This document shows positions 44,730-55,812 of a DNA stretch of 64,000 nt, piece by piece (positions within the stretch are counted from its first letter, which is position 1; every line of letters begins with the position of its first letter). A program made the position numbers and the translations under genes. This DNA comes from Datnioides undecimradiatus (lineage: Eukaryota; Chordata; Actinopteri; Lobotiformes; Datnioididae): NCBI GenBank assembly GCA_008933995.1, contig WARS01000064.1, positions 153,501 to 217,500 on the forward strand, given 5' to 3'. A model generated the notes under the pieces. That model searched no databases, was not told the origin of the DNA, and saw only the letters and a program-made list of their open reading frames with translations.

Positions 44730-47700
44730 CTGCAGGAACGAGACACACAAGTTGGTTTCTTAATTTACTCCTGATTTCTTTGCTTTCTCTGAAAGATCAC
44801 GCCTGTGTTGCCGCGTCTGTACAGTAGGATCTGACAATGTGGCATTCTGTAGTCAGTGGTTTGTAGCCTTTAGCCCTGTTGTTGCATACACACTCATGTG
44901 TATACTTGCAAAGGAATCAATTTTATGGACTTTGCTAAGTGTAATCATTACGCAGCTCATCAAAACATTAGGTTTAATCATCTCAGGCTGTTGGCAGGTA
45001 AGTGTGTTTGGTGACAGAACGAGCTGTCACACACTTTGCCTCACCTTCAACAAAAGCTGTAGGGCACTTCCAGATGCCATGACTCCTCTCTGCATGAGCT
45101 TAGAAAGGGGTCTGCTGTTGTCTTCAGCTCTTCTCTGTGTCAAAGCATTATGTCCATTAATCTGAAAGCTGATGTGGTATGGAGCAGCTCCTGGTTGTGA
45201 GGCACTGGTCTGACGGCTGCTGGCTTTTTTATTCGATAAATGAGTTTGCTTCCTCCCCTTGGCTGGTACTGGAGCAGGAGGACCAGGCAGTGGAAGGTCC
45301 TTGGCATTGTTTGGGGGTGTTGATCTGAACAGTGTGGCCTCTGTAACTTGTTTATGGCTTTCCTTCAGTTGACTGCCTTGATTAATTTGTGCTTTACCCG
45401 CCTTCATAGAACCTGATATGGAAGTTTGGTTGGGACTCTGAGTGGAAAGTCTGGCCTTCATGGTAACATATACCTCCACCAAATGCATTTGCCTCTGGAG
45501 GACCTCCACCAAGGTCTTCTGACGTGAAGCCAAGGAGACGAGTTGGCTTTCAAACACACATTGCCGAAGACAGTCAGGCGCACTCCTGCACAGAGAATTG
45601 AACAATATTGCTGTTCTTTAGATAAGCAGTGTGCTGGCACAAGGACAGTGTCTTTACTGTCTTATCTTTTTACTCTCAAAAAACTTCTAAAATAATTTGC
45701 ATAAATGTTAAAAGAAATTGTGCATCACGGCAACGAAGAGCCACTATGTTTTAAGATCAGACAGCTGTCAGTGAAGAGAGACAAGATAAGACTGGTAGAG
45801 AGAGGAGTGACACAGCTCAGCTCAGTGCAGACTGTTATTGTCCCATGAGACAGCAATAAACATGAAATGACAATGTGAATGTCAGCCTTTTTGGTTCTTT
45901 AATGAGATACTATGACAAACTAAAGCCTGGGAAAGCCAGAGTTACCAAATAAAGTGTGAGATCTAATTACTGAAAAGCAGCAGTGGGAGGAGGGATAGAA
46001 AAGAACATGAGGAACATAGACATGATGAACCACACCCTGTCACAACCATCGTCAATAAGTGGCGTAAATGCTGCACCACAGAGATGTTGAAGATCAGGAT
46101 GAGCCTCCAAAGTTGATTAGAGGATGAGGAGAAAACTTATTTTGGAGGCTACCAAGAGATCAACAGCACCACTGAAGGAGCTATAGGAGGTTGTATGAGG
46201 TGCTGATCACTCCTTACATATGACAGCTATCTCCTGCCTGGGCCGTGGCAACAGAAGTTGTGTTTTTCAGCCTTAACTCCTAAAATATGCCCTCTGAGAT
46301 GCCAATGCAGCTCATTATAGGGACACCATACTGATGGTGAAGTATGGTGGTGGGAGCATCATGCTTTGTGGCTGCTGCTTCTTGTCAACATAAATAGGGT
46401 AATCAATAGCTGAAACTGACAATGAGCCAAAGCACACGTCAACATGGCCCAAGGCTTTAGAAAAGGAAAGCCAAAGTGTTGGACTGGCCCAGTCAGAGTC
46501 CAGACCGTAAAGAGTGGTGGCTTTAAATTGCAGTGTGTAGTTGGCAAAGTTAGCAGAGACTTAATGCTGTAGTAATAAAAGAGATAGGTTGATGGTTGGG
46601 GTGTGCAGACTTATCAAATCTAGTCTAATCTCTGAAAATAAAGTTTATTTCTGTTTGTTATGAGATCACATTAAAGATGGAACAAGGCTGACTTATGTGT
46701 TGTGATTTCTGTCTGTTTATTAAAACCTGTGGAGCCTGGATATAGATTTTATTTTGGCTTTCACCAGCATTTCCTCCTCCAGAGTCTCTCTCGTCAGCCT
46801 TAATCTCTCACATTACCAGCCATCTGAATGAGTCACCGTGTCCTCAGATCTCGGCAATTTTATCATATTCAATTGATGTAATATGAGGTAATGTTTCAAA
46901 CATTACACTATTAAGCCAGAAAATTGCATTCATTAAAAATTTCATTTCACAAATTTTCAAATTTAAATTCTTTCATCTGAGAGCAGCGCTCTGCCCCTAT
47001 TCTATCTTGTTTTCACATCCTAACACTCATTACAAGAACATAAGCATAGTGGCCGTCATTGTCCAGTTCCTCCTCTGGTTTCCTGCTGCAGTCCAGTCAC
47101 ATGGAGATTAGGTGACACTAAATCACCATTAGGTGTGGATGTGTGGTACATTCAAAACAATGTGTTTGGGAGACCTAGCTTTTTGTTTTTGGGTTCAATT
47201 TGAGGCAAATTGCCTGAATATTGTTTATTTTATTTATTTATTTTAAAGCATGCTTGAATAGTAGTGAGTATGCTGTAATATTATTTTTAGTATTATAATA
47301 TCAAAAGCAGCTGGATCTCAACCTGGAGCGAATAATGTAATGAATGAGAATAATGAGAATAATGTACAATTTACCAACACCTTCATTTCCATTTATTTAC
47401 TGCATTCATGTACTGTATGTTAGTAGTTTACTTTCAGCTAACAAGTGTGCAATAAAACTGCGTATGAAACATATACACAAACCTTTATTCAAGGATGAGA
47501 AGTTATTGAACTTACCAGTAATTCTGGGCCAGACTATCCTTCTCCATGTGCTGTCTGGCGAGCACCTTGATCAGCATGTTGTGGATATGTGTTAGAGCAG
47601 CATGATATCGGCCTGTTGAGCAGCAGAGATGCAGTAAACAGCACAACTCACCATCGGCCTGGTTATCTCATGGTATCATCAGCTGGTTATGTTATGATCC

Positions 47701-50700
47701 TATTTGCTAACTATGATGTATAATTGTCTTTGCATGTACTTCAAACATTATAATGTAAGTGGAACATCACACACACACACACATGCACACCATCGTCCTG
47801 TCCTGAGAGAGGGATTCCTCCTCTGTTGCTCTGTCTCAGGGTGTTGTGTGCTCCATGACTGTGTGATTGTGAAGCCACTTGAGACAAATCTGTTATTTGT
47901 GATGTTGGGCTATTGAACTAAAACTGACAGACTGCAGTATTTGTAACTGCTCTACCTGCATCCTCTCGACACGCCAGAGGCCATGTAGACATTTCTGTGT
48001 GTTTCCTTCCCACCTCCTCCAAAACTGCCCTTAGTGCCTCAGAGGAACTCAGCTATAAAAAGATAATTAGTAAAAATGAGTATGTGGTAGTATCAGTGAC
48101 AGTATAGTATCACATCAAAGCTGTAAAACCACAAAAGCTTTCAATAAGGTGATGATGCATGTCCCCTAAAGGAAAGGATGACATCAGGTGAGTGGATTGG
48201 TGCCATGAATGGTTAAAAGACCCTTTCTGAGTCTACACTTAATCCAGCCTCAGCTGACACTAATGCACACTTGATTCTAAAGGTATTGGAGGTAGAAAGA
48301 GCTCTCACATTATCAGTGCTGGTGTCTTTCTTTCTCGGCTGAATATCACCGGGCCCTGTGGCTCCGTCTCCGTCACCTGACTCTCTGGGCTGTACATTTG
48401 CTGTGTCACTGCGGCTGGGGCTGAGGCTGCCCCAGCAGGACAGCTGCATGTGGCAATGAGCCTCTGAGGATGCGTCACCTGAAAGAACCCCACGCTCAGA
48501 CCTCAGCTCACTCACCCCTCCAACAAATCATAAGTCTGAATCAGTAGCTTCACAGTCCTCTCAATGAAACAAGCACAGATGAATTAGATTTAGACTTGGA
48601 TAATGTGTCCCATCAGTACTGGCAAACCTGTTGTTTAAATGACTTTGCTTGATATTGCAGCTTACTGTAAAGTCCAAGGCTTTTAACATCTTAGCGTTCC
48701 TGTACTGTTGACAGTAAAATACATATTTGTCCGTGCCTGTATACATGTTGATGTGGGAGTGTGACTGAAGCAGATGCTTGAGGTATTCACTGAAAACAAA
48801 TGAGAGATCACTGGCTGAGTGAGTGAGAGAGTGAGAGAGTGTGTGTGAAGCAACATGACAGGCTGGAGCATGGATTCCATGTAACCCCAAAGGGTTTTTC
48901 CCTCTAATAAAAACACTTCCCACAGACAGGAAGAGTGGGTCATCTGCCCTTCAAATCAAGAGAAGAGAATCAAGTCCATAAAACAAGTCCAATTTCAAAC
49001 TTCACAGCATGCAAAGGAAGGCAAGAAACACAGGGAGTCACACAGGAAAATGTCTGGGACACTAAACACAATGAGAAAACAGGAAAGTGCCCAGAACAAA
49101 GTGAACGACACATAATCTATACACCAGGGAGGAGAGGCTAATGGGACACAGGTGAAAATGACAATGAAAACAGACAGGAAGTAAGTGATCAAAGACACAA
49201 AACCATGACAGTCTGGACCACACCAGCATGAAGCCAGTTTCTTACTGCATGCTTGCTCTCCTGGCACAGTAGAGGCGTTGTGTGTAACTGCTGTGAGCCT
49301 GTCTCTTGTTCTGACAGCTAACTCTTTTAACACAGGCGGTGATTCTGTGCTATTTCAACGGTGCAACAACCCCTTGAACAGGCTGTGTAAGAGGGGCTGG
49401 AGCCACTGTGCAGGGATACAGGAGGTGAGTGTTTGATACCCAAACATTTCAATGGAGTACAACCTAAAGGCAAAATACATTTGCTGACCACTCACTTTCC
49501 ATGTATTGTATTTCCTGTCTGTCAAATGAAAGGCTCTGATCACATTTACTCTCCGCTAGTCTGGAATGTGGAAGGTAACTCACCTGCCTGTAAGCACCGT
49601 GCAGGGGCCTCATGTGCCTGCTTGTGCATAAAAGGAGATACTGGGGAAGTTAAGAGCAGCTCTTTGATGTTCTCCTCCTTCACCATGTCCAGTGCACTGA
49701 GGCCGCCAGCGTTCCTGTCACTGGCATTTGACCCACACCGGAGGAGAAGCTTCACCACCTACACAACACACACACATTTCACAACCTCTTGTCAGGAGAG
49801 GAGGCATCCAATAGCTTTGGAATTTCAGTATTGTTCTTATTAAAGTGTCAACGCTCCTGTGATCACTGGAGGCACTATTGTTCAACATCAGCACCTCACA
49901 CAACTGATGAATGGAAGCCAGTAAGTGATTAAAGTGATCAAGCCCTCTGGCTCAAGATCACAGCTTTCACAAACAACTGGCAACGATCACGACTCATCCA
50001 AGTCAGCAAAATGTTTTTCCTGATTCCAGCTGATGCTAAAAATGCTGCTGGGCCTGATTTGTGTGACACTCTGAGGTCGCGTGCTGTTGAACAACTCATT
50101 GCAGACACCAGTTGTATCCAATGTAACACACGCTTCATGAGAACAGCCAAAAGCTTTCATGGTCATAATCATAATCTTGTCGTAAGATAATATTAAGAAC
50201 GATAGAAGTTTATAAACACTATGAGGATGAATTATGGATCAGTATTAGAGTCCAATATCAATCAGCAGGAATATGTGTTCCAGAAGTGCACACACATATA
50301 TCACAGGTTTCTTACTGATATATAATGCATAAACAATGCTCACAGTAACATATTACAAAGTCATATAAGGAATATTTAACAGAATTATATCATAGATAGG
50401 CTATAATTGGTATGCAAACCCCGTTTTTTACATGAAGTTGATGCATTTTGTATTATGCATCTATTACGTAAGTGCTTAAAAATTGATTTAGGGTCATGTT
50501 GTTGTTTTTCAGAGAGAACAATCAAAGAATTAACACTGAGTTACCAACAGAGCCTGTGATGTTAGGTTGTTCTCTATGAACATGTGACTCGTGTGTGTCT
50601 GAAAATTTCACTCAACTGTGCAACATCTTAAAAAGTCTCATTCAGCGTTCCCGTCACCTGATAGTGTCCAGAGAACACAGCATCGTGCAGAGGTGTGACA

Positions 50701-51100
50701 CCGTCAAAGCTTCTAGCGTTAACATTAGCTCCAGCTTTCAGCAGCTCCGCAACCACTTCCTCAGCACCCACAGCAGACGCCTCGTGGAGAGCCGTCCAGC
50801 CTGCCAATCCAAGTCAGAGTTTGCAGATAAGAGTTAGTTAATAATCCCTTAATTAGTGACAGGAAATAATGTAAAACATGGCAGAATATAGAGGCGCTCA
50901 GGTGGAACTAAGAAATGTCTTTGCTGTGACGATACCTGCATAATCCTCCATGTTGACGCTGATGCCGGCTTTAATGAGCACTCTGACTCGTGCTAGATCT
51001 TTTCTCTGGCATGCCTTGTGCAGGAGAGTCTCTCCCTTCTCATTTCTCTTGTTAAGCTGCGACTTGTTGGGAATTTTCACACAATGCGAGGCATTTGCTG
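43268..51100 (-). CDS. ankrd31: Ankyrin repeat domain 31, 3' part of gene (ten exons)
   Basis: I could chain ten minus-strand exons with GT/AG borders and matching phases: 51100-50936, 50800-50658, 49758-49584, 48478-48309, 48052-47956, 47612-47516, 45585-45045, 44729-44589, 43838-43706, 43422-43268 (stop). They sum to 1817 nt, about 605 codons. The order is ankyrin repeats, a low-complexity linker, an amphipathic/coiled region ([39 protein letters not shown]), a RAMA-like domain and an acidic end. In mice ANKRD31 binds REC114 and directs meiotic double-strand breaks, notably in the pseudoautosomal region. Placement between gcnt4 and hmgcr matches mammals. A small exon near 49320-49255 could exist in addition. 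A minus-strand AATAAA at 42924-42919 may end the transcript. Upstream exons are unresolved. Confidence 0.85.
44292..44335 (-). mobile_element. Short remnant of L2-group LINE 3' end
   Basis: GATTTATTTGTACTGCGCC and CATCAGGGCACTTTACA match, with changes, the 3' terminal phrase of the LINE copies (TTTTATTTATATAGCGCC, TCATCTCAGGGCACTTTACA at 21241-21297). It is an old 5'-truncated fragment in an ankrd31 intron. Confidence 0.7.
45045..45585 (-). CDS. ankrd31: ankrd31 large exon, coiled and disordered region
   Basis: A 541-nt exon with acceptor CTCTGTGCAG (ends 45586) and donor GTGAGG (45044). Its phase fits both neighbours (TG|G splits a tryptophan codon with exon 47516-47612). The first part is helical ([20 protein letters not shown]) and the second is proline/serine-rich and basic. 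It ends [20 protein letters not shown], leading into the RAMA-like domain. Confidence 0.85.
46040..46560 (+). mobile_element. Decayed Tc1-like transposon fragment in ankrd31 intron
   Basis: Plus-strand sequence reads as a broken transposase: [10 protein letters not shown] (46340), CACACGTCAACATGGCCCAA (AKHTSTWPK-like, following the second catalytic D region), then AGTGTTGGACTGGCCCAG and AGAGTCCAGAC, equivalent to the [10 protein letters not shown] stretch. Upstream at 46050 GTCAATAAGTGGCG recalls the helix-turn-helix end. No TIRs found. It is much older than, and a different lineage from, the element at 22857. Confidence 0.7.
47769..47784. repeat. (CA)n microsatellite
   Basis: Short CA run in an ankrd31 intron. 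Confidence 0.8.
49584..51100 (-). CDS. ankrd31: ankrd31 ankyrin-repeat exons
   Basis: Three exons (51100-50936, 50800-50658, 49758-49584) encode consecutive ankyrin repeats: [20 protein letters not shown], then [20 protein letters not shown] with KAGANVNA, then [16 protein letters not shown], then [19 protein letters not shown]. The glycine codon of AGW is split between the first two exons (G|GC), a good check on the borders. The third exon ends in donor GTGAGT at 49583-49578. Confidence 0.9.
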
Positions 51101-51886
51101 CTATGAAGATGAATAAAGTCGAGATTTGTGAAGTAAATGAAGACAGATGAGATGAGATGACAAATAAGCGGGAAAAGTATCTCTAGTTGCAGCTGTTAAA
51201 CACACTGTGGTGCTGTAATGCTGTCACCATTAGAAAAAAGGCTTAGCTGAGTTTTTCAAGGACTGTAGTGTTTGTGTCCTTAACTGTTCCCAACACTTAC
51301 ACTGTGGCAGGACATGGATCAATCGATCATGATCAGCAGCTGAAACACTCTCTAACAGTATGTCCAATATAAATGAATGTGTACATCATGTACCACCACA
51401 GGCTTCTTAAGTACAATGCTGTGGTCCTACTTTACAACAATGAAATGAAAATGAAACTGAAATTGTAGCTCTACACTTTCATAAATGCAACACAATATTA
51501 CAATGAAATACAGCTTGAAGTGGCCAATAATCAGAAACAGCCTATTGCAGAGTCGCCACACTGAGGTAACACATGTTAATAAACACTCCTTTAGACCTAT
51601 TACCAATGCTGCTGGGCTAATTTAGACTTAATAGGCTATGTATGGGCTTCAGTGTCTCTCCAGTCTAAGGACATTTCTCTTGTTTTAACACTAATTGTTT
51701 GTGTTCTAAAAAAAACGTATTATATAAGAAAAGTTTGTATTAATAACAACTGTTGATTTTGTGATCTAACAGGATAGTACAGGAAAAGTTGTTGTTGGGC
51801 CTCATACATCAACAGGCCCCGACAAGGTTTACGACCTGAGGTCTGATACAGATCAAAGATTGCAGACCAACCAAATGGCTGCTCTC

Positions 51887-52750
51887 TTTGTCTAAGACAG
51901 GGGTGTCAAACTCATTTTAGGTCAGGGGCCACATGGAGGAAAATCTATTCCCAAGTGGGCCGGACCAGTAAAATCATGGCATAATAACTTAAAAATAACG
52001 ACAACTTCAGATTTGTTTCCTTTGTTTTACTTTGGTCCAAAATAGTACAAGCACATTCTGAACACATCACAAATAATGCGCTTTACAAAACACTTCAAAT
52101 TAGTTGAAAATTCTGAGGAAGAAAATTGGTGCAATTTCAAGAACACAATGCCTCAGTGACTGGAACTTAAACTTTGTCTCATATCGATCTACTATCTACT
52201 CTATCTACAAAGGCATACAACTTTAAGTCACAGCCTATCTGTGATTGAACAAAATACTCTGCTTAACATAATTGCTATTGCGACACCCAGTGGACACATT
52301 TAGAACAGCTGTTTCTTTCATTGAAAAATCGCAGCTAATTTAAACTTCAAATCATCTCGCGGGCCGGATTAAACCCGTTTGCGGGCCTGATCTGGCCCGC
52401 GGGCCGTAAGTTTGACACCCCTGGTCTAAGACCTGGGAGCCAGGTCACAAAGGTATGCAGGACACCTCCATCCCCATTCACTCTGCTGCCCCCCTGCTGG
52501 GTGCAGCCCCCAATTGGACGGAGCCATTAGCATCCTGGCTGCTCCTTATCTTAGACCTATGGGCCAGAGCACACAGGAGTGTGGGACACCTCCGCCCCTA
52601 CCTGCTCGGCCGCCCCCCTGGTGAGCGCTGACCCCCAAATGGCACGGAACCACCAGCACCCCGCTCCATTTGTCTAAGATCAAAGGGCCAGACCAGGAAG
52701 GAGCCCAGGCCACCTCCGTTCCTACCCCTTCTGTCGCCCCCCCCCCCCGG
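51887..52750. repeat. Three diverged copies of a 124-bp tandem repeat, first copy split by a MITE
   Basis: Units start at about 51887, 52545 and 52669 with TTTGTCTAAGA / TTATCTTAGAC / TTTGTCTAAGAT. Each carries a GGCCA or GAGCCA block, then CAGG, then a (G)ACACCTCC or CCACCTCC block, then a C-rich run (GCCCCCCTG). Unit 2 is 124 bp. Unit 1 is also 124 bp once the 526-bp MITE and one 8-bp duplication are removed. Unit 3 ends in a C homopolymer (52737-52748). Confidence 0.8.
51898..52423 (+). mobile_element. hAT-type MITE with 8-bp TSD
   Basis: Terminal inverted repeats CAGGGGTGTCAAAC and GTTTGACACCCCTG, 526 bp long, no coding capacity. Perfect 8-bp target duplication GTCTAAGA (51890-51897 and 52424-52431), diagnostic of the hAT superfamily; the ends are of the Charlie type. 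Orientation is arbitrary. Confidence 0.93.
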
Positions 52751-53990
52751 TCACGACGTAAAAGGAAGTGAACACTGCTTAAACCACAAGCTTCCAGTCT
52801 GTGTCTAGTGGCTTCCACACGAATCCCAGCTAGGCACGACGCAAAAGGAAGTAAACCACCGCTTCCAACCTGTACTGCGCCAATCTCACCCTCGCTGGAT
52901 GAGCTGAGATTTCCCAAGTACATTATTTCCCCGGATCCGAAGGAGAGTCGCAGACGCCGCCGCCGCCAGCGCTCTCAATCAAGTAACTGACCGCCGCCGC
53001 TAGCGCTCAATAAGTACCTGCAGAAGGAAGAAAGGACTGCTGCGTCTTTCTTCAACCTATGCAACCCGCCGTGCAACCCGCCGACAGAGCGGAACGGCCC
53101 ACCGTCGTCATCCGAGCCGAGGAACCGAGCCGGACCCAAAGACAAATCCCACACATCTCTGCTTCGTAGGCACGTAAGAGGCTTGATTTGGGCAGAGGTA
53201 GTTTTAAGTGTGTTTTCTTCATAATTTTATTGTATATGTTAAGTTGACGGACTACAAGTCCCGCGCTTAATTAATGGACCAAGCGTCCCATTTGTTCATT
53301 TAATCTCTTTGATCGGGTGTACTACGGTCTGACGACCGGAGCCCGAAGAATTTCTCTTTATGTGCTGTGTTTTCCCTTCTTTCCCCCTTAACCGACACGC
53401 ACATACACACCGGGTATACACCGGTGAAAACTCATTTTTCAGAGACACACAGGCTAAGCTCACAGACGCCACTAGCCGTTGTCTTTTTCAAACCTCGCGG
53501 TCATTTCCTCTGACCGAAGCTCTTGCGTGACGTACTCCCTCTCCTCCCTTACGTCCGCAACCTCACCCCTCCTCTTTTACACACACACACACACCCTTGT
53601 ATAATTTAGAATAGATACATGATTGATGTTTATTGATTGAGGTGTTATCGATTACTAATTGATATCATTGATTTTAATAAATTCTGTTGTGTTGTACAGG
53701 TGTTGTTGTAAAGGCTGGTTAAAAGAGTCAGTGCTCGGATTCACACCTTCATTGTTCGTCTTGTGCATATCTCCCAGGTACTGATATCTGTAAGCGAACG
53801 TTTGTGAGACTGATTTTCGAGTTGGTTATTGGTCCCTGATACCAGGGTGGTGCCCCGTAATTATTAATTCTTATTAATAATAATATTCTTTCAATTAATA
53901 ATTATCATAGATAATTATTAATTTTTGCTAATAACCTGCTCCTATAAGGCACAACAAATGATGCCTGTGTGAAGCACAACATTGTCATAA
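52751..53990. repeat. GC-rich, locally duplicated, unrecognised segment (possible LTR-type element)
   Basis: No gene is recognisable. Internal duplications: CACGACG(T/C)AAAAGGAAGT at 52752 and 52835 (period 83), and CGCCGCCGC-AGCGCTC-AATAAGTA-like units near 52957-53016. Later come AATAAA (53676-53685), the hairpin CCCTGATACCAGGG (53834-53847), TGGTGCCCCG (53848-53857) and an AT-rich zone with a perfect 12-bp inverted repeat (53858-53869 with 53893-53904). The TGGTGCCCC phrase also begins the primer-binding site of the ERV on the left, so an LTR-plus-leader remnant on the plus strand is possible. Confidence 0.35.
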
Positions 53991-54028
53991 TCATCACCAT
54001 GTGTCAGGAACTGTTATCTTGTAATGAC

Positions 54029-54309
54029 CTAATTGAGCTGTAGATTTAGTGGAGCATGCTGCAGACTGCGTACTGGATACCCCTGACTCTGGTGGTTTGA
54101 GTCGATTGATCTCCAGCTCCACTTCCTTTTCCTCTTCTTTTTTGCCAACTTGTGAATCTAAATCACTCATCTCTGTGTCCTCAGCTGCTCCTCTGCTTTG
54201 GCAGACATTAAGATCACACAGTAAGCTAACAGACTCATCATCTGATGTTGATACATCTCCACTCCCCTCAGGCTCCTGATTACAGCTGTCAGTCATCTCC
54301 AGGATCTCT
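54029..54309 (-). CDS. ankrd31: Possible 5' coding exon of ankrd31
   Basis: Acceptor TTCTCTTCCAG (ends 54310) opens a frame with an ATG at 54296: MTDSCNQEPEGSGDVSTSDD, acidic, with KKEEEKEVELEINRLKPPES. A donor at 54028 (TTAG|GTCATT) would leave phase 1, fitting exon 51100-50936, but GTCATT is a weak donor. Conservation was not testable. An alternative is a longer exon ending at CACATG|GTGATG. Confidence 0.4.
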
Positions 54310-55688
54310 CTGGAAGAGAAGAATGCAGAGACAGATAATGACACTTTGAACGTACCGCCAGTTTCCTGACACGACACGCGTGTTCTATTTGCTGCACAAT
54401 AAAAACAAAACCATCACCTCCTCCAAACTTAACATGTCATCCATGTGTTTTCTGATCTAGCAGTGCCTTCCAAAAATGTGACATGTGACCATTGCAAAAC
54501 CCATTCATATGATTAGTCTGGCACTAAACCAGTTTGGAAAAGCACAGAAAAGATAGTGGTTAAATTAGACTGCTGCTTGTTAGTAGGGGCATGAACAGCA
54601 CTTTCCTGTGTCATAGTCACACTCTGTTGGACCTTTAACCTAACCACTTCTCTTTATTGGTTTTGGCACTGGCTATTTCTGCCTTTGCTCCAACATATAG
54701 CAGGGCTCATAACAAAGTCTAGATATTTCTGGCAAGGACAATCTTGTTAACAATTAGAAGTAAGAGTTGAAGCATTTCTTGAATTATTTTAAGATTAAAA
54801 GGTTTTAGTATTCTGTTTTTATTCAATGTTATTAGGGGACCTGTCACAGTGTCAGCAGATCCTGTGCAGTGTGTGTTCTCACAGAGCCTGGTTGTGGTTA
54901 ACATAGGCCTTCCAAAGCTGTTAAGTGCCATAGTCATCAATGAGTCACTGGGCTTTTTCATGTGTGCTGCGTTTGGTATTGCATGGGTTTGTCCTTTTGA
55001 AGGGAAAATTTTAATACCCTGTGTCATCGCGGAGATGAAGTAAATGGATATTAAAGTGCATTCACAGCATAAAGAGCCTTGTTTTTGCGTTAACACAGAA
55101 GTCACAGACGACAAATGCCTCATGGCTAAAACAGCATCTGTTGAAGAGTTACTGGACAAATCACAAAAGGAAAAGCAAGCGTCAGTCCTGACGCAAGGGT
55201 CATCTCAAGACTTATGTCACCAACAGTATCTCCACTGTCTTTAAGGTGTTATAGGTTATATATTTATATTATATTTATAAGCTGATTTCTTGGACTTTTG
55301 CTATTACCCATACAGATCTGCGCATGTATGCTGTTAGTGTGGATCTTCGGCGTGGGTCTTTTAAGGGTGAAATCTCATAAATTAGACTCAACCCCTCCCC
55401 CCAACTGTTTAAAGTCTTTCTAAATGATTTGAATCATCTTTTTATTTAAAAACGTATCGAGGGAAATCTGAATTGTGACAGAGAACCATGTCGCATTGCG
55501 ACATCCTTAACTAGCTTAACTTCAAAAAGTTGGAGGGACTCTGAGATGTTGATGAGTTAGCTAGCTAACACTGACCTAATATATTTATTTATCAAAACAA
55601 AACGTCTGTTCTGCGTCATACAAAACAGTAATAACACAGGAAAACCCGCCAGCACATAAGCTCGCGATGTTTTGTGTACTGTAATTAC

Positions 55689-55812
55689 CTTTATGGTGAC
55701 GTTAGGAAAGCGGAGAGAGGGAGGCGACGTTGGTTTTCTTCTTCGCGCTTCTGTGCTGAGAGGGTGAGAGGCGCGCGGCCGCCCTCTAGTGGAGCTACGA
55801 TGCATAACCACC
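55689..55812 (-). promoter_or_regulatory. ankrd31: Possible first exon/promoter of ankrd31
   Basis: A CpG-rich patch (GCGCGCGGCCGCC near 55770) precedes a donor on the minus strand (AAAG|GTAATT at 55689/55688). It could be the ankrd31 5' exon facing away from hmgcr. No transcript evidence is available from sequence alone. Confidence 0.35.

Noticed and set aside
48561-48923. 120-codon minus-strand frame in an ankrd31 intron
   Set aside because: No consensus splice sites in phase and low-complexity TSSA-like content; treated as intron.
49202-49330. Additional ankrd31 exon (acceptor TTAGCTGTCAG, donor GCATGCA|GTAAGA)
   Set aside because: Plausible sites, but the neighbouring exons already join in phase without it and the peptide is not recognisable; mentioned only as a possibility.
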